A stretch of 7,530 bases of DNA from Opitutus sp. GAS368 (lineage in GTDB: Bacteria > Verrucomicrobiota > Verrucomicrobiae > Opitutales > UBA953). The position numbers and the translations under genes are program-made. The notes beneath the pieces were generated by a model, which had not been told where the DNA came from, searched no databases, and saw only the letters and a list, made by a program, of their open reading frames with translations. Below are positions 5,845 to 7,530 of this stretch, one piece after another. Position 1 is the stretch's first letter; each line of letters starts with the position of its first letter. The stretch lies in assembly GCA_943332745.1 (NCBI GenBank), contig CALQQQ010000053.1, positions 1-7,530 on the forward strand, given 5' to 3'.

Positions 5845-7530
5845 ACCGAGCGAGGCGAGCATGCGCGCAATCTCGTCGCGCTTGGCCTTGGCGTCATCGA
5901 GCTGCTTACGGGCGCCTTCGAGGATTTTAGGAGGAGCCTTTGAGACGAAGGCTTCGTTGGTCAGCTTGGCTTCGCCGGCGGCCACCGCTTGTTCGAGTTT
6001 CACAAGTTCCTTGGCGAGGCGGATCTTTTCCCCGGCGACATCGACGGTGCCGGAGAGCTCGAGTAAGACTGTGCCGAGGGAGTTAAGCGAACCGGTACGG
6101 TCACCCGCATCATCAGCGTAGGTGATTTCAGCCAGTCCAGCCATGCTGCTGACCTTATCGCGGTTCGACTGGAGCAGCGCTTTCGCCGCGGGGTCCTTGG
6201 CGACAATCGTGATGACCGAGTCGCGTCGCGTCGCCTGATTGGCCTGCGACTTGAGGCCGCGGACGGAGGCGACGAACTCGCGGAGTAGGGCGACATCAGC
6301 CACCTTGGCGGCGCTGAGCTTGATGCCGTTTTCGCGGAGGACGCGCAAGAGGTCGCCACCGGAGCCAGTGTGGTGGTTCTGGATGAAGTCCTTTTCCGTG
6401 CCGTAGCCCAGTAGGTGCCAGAGTTCTTCGGAGATGAACGGAGCGACCGGGTGGAGGAGCAGGAGGAACTGGCGCAGGACGAGGTCTTGGACCGCGAGGC
6501 AGTTGTCGACGAGGGTCGGATCCTTGAGGCGAGCCTTCGAGGCTTCGACGTACCAGTCGCAGAAGTCGCCCCAGAAGAAAGAGTACAGTCCCTGTGCGTA
6601 GGCCGTGAACTCGTGTTCGTCGAGGTTCTTGGTCGTGCTGTCGGTCAGTTCGGCAAGTCCCTGTAGGATGGCGAAGTCGTCATCGTCGAGCTGCGCGGCC
6701 TTGATGCGGCTGACCACGGCGGCGAGCGTCGAGTTATCGGCCATGGGGCCGGACATCTGACGGAAGCGGGCGGCGTTCCAGAGCTTGTTGCAGAAGTTGC
6801 GTCCTTGTCCGACGCGATCTTCGTCGAAGAGGATGTCCTGGCCCTTGGGGGCGATGGAGAGCAGGCCGAAGCGGAGTCCATCGGCGCCGAACTTGGCGAT
6901 AAGGTCGAGGGGTTCAGGCGAGTTGCCGAGAGACTTGGACATCTTGCGGCCAAGTTTGTCGCGGATGATGCCGTTGAAGTAGACGCGCTTGAACGGAATG
7001 CGCTGGCGAATCTCGTCATCGGTGAGCGTCTTCTTTTCTGGGCCGTGCAGTTCGAGTCCGGCGATGATCATGCGGGCGACCCAGAGAAAGATGATATCTG
7101 GTCCGGTTGCGAGAGCGCCGGTCGGATACCAGTGCTTCAGCTCTTCAGTCGTCTCGCCCGGCTTGCGCCAACCGATGGTCGCGAGGCACCAGAGCCAGGA
7201 GGAAGCCCAGGTGTCGAGGACATCGGGATCCTGTTCCCAGTTGGCGCCGTCATCGGGGGCGGTGAGGGAGACATGAAGGTTCTTCGGGTCGTTGCGGTCG
7301 GCGCCCTTGCGGTACCAGACCGGGATTCGGTGGCCCCACCAGAGCTGGCGGCTGACGCACCAGTCCTGGATATTTTCCAGCCAATGGAGGTAGGTCTTCG
7401 TCCAGCGTTCGGGGTGGAACTTGATGATGCCTGAGGTGACGGCGCGTTTGGCTTCGTCGATCTTCGGGTAGCGGATGAACCACTGTTCGCTGAGGCGAGG
7501 CTCGATCGGCACGTCGGCACGTTCCGAATA
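5842..7530 (-). CDS. valS: valyl-tRNA synthetase, C-terminal ~562 residues (5' end outside window)
   Basis: Class I aminoacyl-tRNA synthetase charging tRNA-Val. The visible part starts mid-protein (YSERADVPIEPRLSEQWF), so the HIGH motif and most of the CP1 editing domain lie beyond position 7530. Residue numbers are for the visible part: the conserved WCVSRQLWWGHRIP is at 57-70, DVLDTW at 103-108, TGPDIIFLWVARM at 142-154 approximately, the ATP-binding KMSKS at 196-200 (bases 6931-6945), followed by GADGLRFGLL and GRNFCNKLWNAARF, which leads into the anticodon-binding helical domain. The last ~65 residues (LAKELVKLEQAVAAGEAKL...) form the typical ValS C-terminal coiled coil that contacts tRNA. 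The reading frame is open to the window edge; the GTG at 7512 is an internal valine, not a start. It is the most upstream gene visible, one base from nagB, so the amino-sugar genes appear to be read with or from within valS. Confidence 0.97.
   Translation of the reverse strand, partial: YSERADVPIEPRLSEQWFIRYPKIDEAKRAVTSGIIKFHPERWTKTYLHWLENIQDWCVSRQLWWGHRIPVWYRKGADRNDPKNLHVSLTAPDDGANWEQDPDVLDTWASSWLWCLATIGWRKPGETTEELKHWYPTGALATGPDIIFLWVARMIIAGLELHGPEKKTLTDDEIRQRIPFKRVYFNGIIRDKLGRKMSKSLGNSPEPLDLIAKFGADGLRFGLLSIAPKGQDILFDEDRVGQGRNFCNKLWNAARFRQMSGPMADNSTLAAVVSRIKAAQLDDDDFAILQGLAELTDSTTKNLDEHEFTAYAQGLYSFFWGDFCDWYVEASKARLKDPTLVDNCLAVQDLVLRQFLLLLHPVAPFISEELWHLLGYGTEKDFIQNHHTGSGGDLLRVLRENGIKLSAAKVADVALLREFVASVRGLKSQANQATRRDSVITIVAKDPAAKALLQSNRDKVSSMAGLAEITYADDAGDRTGSLNSLGTVLLELSGTVDVAGEKIRLAKELVKLEQAVAAGEAKLTNEAFVSKAPPKILEGARKQLDDAKAKRDEIARMLASLG

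Larger units (their letters stand above)
1..7530 (-). other. putative single operon: valS-nagB-ROK kinase-PIG-L deacetylase-nucleotidyltransferase-nahK-epimerase
   Basis: All seven genes run the same way with junctions, in transcription order, of +1 base (valS/nagB), +8 bases or a TTGA overlap (nagB/kinase), ATGA overlap (kinase/deacetylase), +1 base (deacetylase/nucleotidyltransferase), TGATG overlap (nucleotidyltransferase/nahK) and ATGA overlap (nahK/epimerase). No room remains for an intergenic promoter or terminator, so any promoter inside the block would have to lie in coding sequence. The promoter of the unit and its terminator are outside the window. Co-transcription is inferred from spacing; valS may belong to an older transcription unit and simply abut the sugar genes. 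Confidence 0.8.

Noticed and set aside
5841..5897. Longer nagB reading starting inside valS, adding 19 residues
   Set aside because: The added residues are arginine/serine-rich and unlike a NagB N-terminus; the ATG one base after the valS stop gives the normal length and beginning.
6805..7434. Plus-strand reading frame (209 codons) opposite valS
   Set aside because: It is antisense to highly conserved ValS sequence including the KMSKS region and has no protein family features.
7510..7512. GTG at 7512 as the start of valS
   Set aside because: The frame stays open to the window edge and the residues before and after it (YSERADVPIEP) form a conserved internal ValS stretch.
1..7530. Mobile elements, CRISPR arrays, tRNA genes, riboswitches or terminators
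   Set aside because: The whole window is taken up by coding sequence with no inverted-repeat ends, spaced direct repeats, cloverleaf or hairpin plus U-tract noticed by eye.

Overview
The window is one gap-free block of seven protein genes, all on the minus strand, so transcription runs from position 7530 towards position 1. In transcription order they are: the C-terminal part of valyl-tRNA synthetase (valS, cut by the right edge), a NagB-type glucosamine-6-phosphate deaminase, a ROK-like sugar kinase with a long N-terminal extension, a PIG-L/LmbE-type zinc deacetylase, a sugar-1-phosphate nucleotidyltransferase, a NahK-type N-acetylhexosamine 1-kinase, and a GalE/WbpP-type NAD-dependent nucleotide-sugar 4-epimerase (cut by the left edge). 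No intergenic space exceeds about 8 bases and most junctions are stop/start overlaps (ATGA, TGATG) or 1-base gaps. This implies a single operon with translational coupling. I see no RNA genes, mobile elements, CRISPR arrays, terminators or long repeats, and there is no stretch of 300 bases without a gene.

The DNA is GC-rich by eye, and the codon style looks uniform across the block, with no sign of recent transfer. The organism cannot be fixed from this sequence. The RTGHIGFNEP signature in NagB and the absence of recognisable Shine-Dalgarno sequences point away from Proteobacteria and Firmicutes. They would suit a GC-rich member of the Verrucomicrobiota or the wider PVC/Bacteroidota area, but this is an inference with low confidence.

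Functionally, the six genes after valS form a plausible amino-sugar module with two arms. The catabolic arm would be: N-acetylhexosamine (or a derivative), deacetylated by the PIG-L enzyme; the free amine phosphorylated by the ROK-like kinase; and GlcN-6-P converted to fructose-6-P plus ammonia by NagB. This route would need no NagA, and none is in the window. The salvage arm would be: free GlcNAc/GalNAc phosphorylated at C1 by NahK, activated to a UDP-sugar by the nucleotidyltransferase, and interconverted at C4 by the epimerase. The epimerase has a small serine (Ser274) at the position that controls acceptance of N-acetylated sugars. Individual families are identified with good confidence; the wiring of the two arms is inference from gene context.
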